A stretch of DNA of 64,000 nucleotides from Chitinophagales bacterium. Lineage in GTDB: Bacteria > Bacteroidota > Bacteroidia > Chitinophagales > Chitinophagaceae. Every line of letters starts with the position of its first letter. Positions within the stretch are counted from its first letter, which is position 1. Under the pieces are notes generated by a model. That model was not told where the DNA came from, did not search any database, and saw nothing but the letters and a program-made list of their open reading frames with translations. Of the stretch, positions 63,879 through 64,000 are shown one piece after another. Made by a program: the position numbers and the translations under genes. The DNA is taken from assembly GCA_026936105.1 (NCBI GenBank), contig JAIXKI010000011.1:125877-189876 (forward strand). Direction: 5' to 3'.

Positions 63879-64000
63879 TTATCGTATTACGCTTGCTATC
63901 TGTTGTATGATCTCCAGCAAAGAAGATGGATAGACACCAAACCATAAAAGAAGAAGGAACAGCAGGGTCAATACTAATCCATGCGGGAAGATTTTTCCGA
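63879..64000 (-). CDS. C-terminal end of a NuoM/NuoN-type proton-translocating subunit (partial)
   Basis: On the minus strand 39 codons enter from the window edge and stop at TAA (63879-63881). The peptide is FPHGLVLTLLFLLLLWFGVY followed by PSSLLEIIQQIASVIR. A last membrane helix followed by G-[VI]-Y-P-x-x-[LF]-L-x-x-I is how NuoM- and NuoN-type subunits of complex I end. The rest of the gene lies to the right. Which subunit it is cannot be decided from so short a piece. Confidence 0.65.
   Translation of the reverse strand, partial: GKIFPHGLVLTLLFLLLLWFGVYPSSLLEIIQQIASVIR

Overview
The window reads as a chromosomal segment of an aerobic member of the Bacteroidota, most like the Chitinophagaceae. 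The signs are three SusC/SusD outer-membrane pairs, Bacteroidota-type promoters (TAnnTTTG), few Shine-Dalgarno sites, a fused ThrA, a Bacteroidota-type succinate dehydrogenase, FG-GAP/ASPIC surface proteins and many lipoproteins. No tRNA, rRNA or CRISPR array was recognised.

Layout. 0-2.9 kb is accessory DNA: the first 46 codons of a type I restriction methylase (hsdM, running off the left edge), then three imperfect palindromes of different sequence but similar architecture. The last two bracket tiny genes in a cassette-like way. 2.9-14 kb holds housekeeping and envelope genes: an S9 peptidase, an MtfA-like peptidase, a MITE-like repeat with a triplicated 134-bp core, class I aldolase, a CBS-domain PLP enzyme, an ECF sigma/anti-sigma pair with a divergent membrane gene, and an S41 protease. 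13.4-15.1 kb is a sugar kinase plus MurQ (peptidoglycan recycling). 15.1-20.1 kb is a threonine operon (leader peptide, thrA, thrB, thrC) with an attenuator. 20.9-24.9 kb is sdhCAB, interrupted by a four-helix-bundle gene. 25-34 kb carries a very large beta-barrel-like protein, an FG-GAP/ASPIC protein and a vanadium-haloperoxidase-like protein. 33.7-38 kb has YchF, a SpmA/SpmB-type fusion and a DUF5009/HGSNAT-like membrane protein. 38-42.3 kb is sulfatase, FGE-like protein, sulfatase. 42.4-61.6 kb holds three tandem minus-strand modules, each DeoR regulator, SusC, SusD, with a lipoprotein amidase between modules 2 and 3. 61.7-64 kb has a small beta-barrel protein, NhaD, and the C-terminal end of a proton-translocating NADH dehydrogenase-type subunit.

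How parts work together. The ECF sigma gene and the divergent gene at 11257 share three copies of the same promoter architecture (TGTAACC, 17 bases, GTC), which suggests autoregulation. The threonine operon has a Thr/Ile-rich leader peptide overlapping a hairpin. All three SusC/D modules have phased GCA-A boxes at the same distance (39 bases) upstream of their DeoR genes. The regulators have identical recognition helices, so they probably see one shared operator and may cross-regulate. The sulfatase/FGE cluster and SusC/D modules suggest capture of sulfated glycans, but no glycoside hydrolase or lyase is present, so the substrate is unknown.
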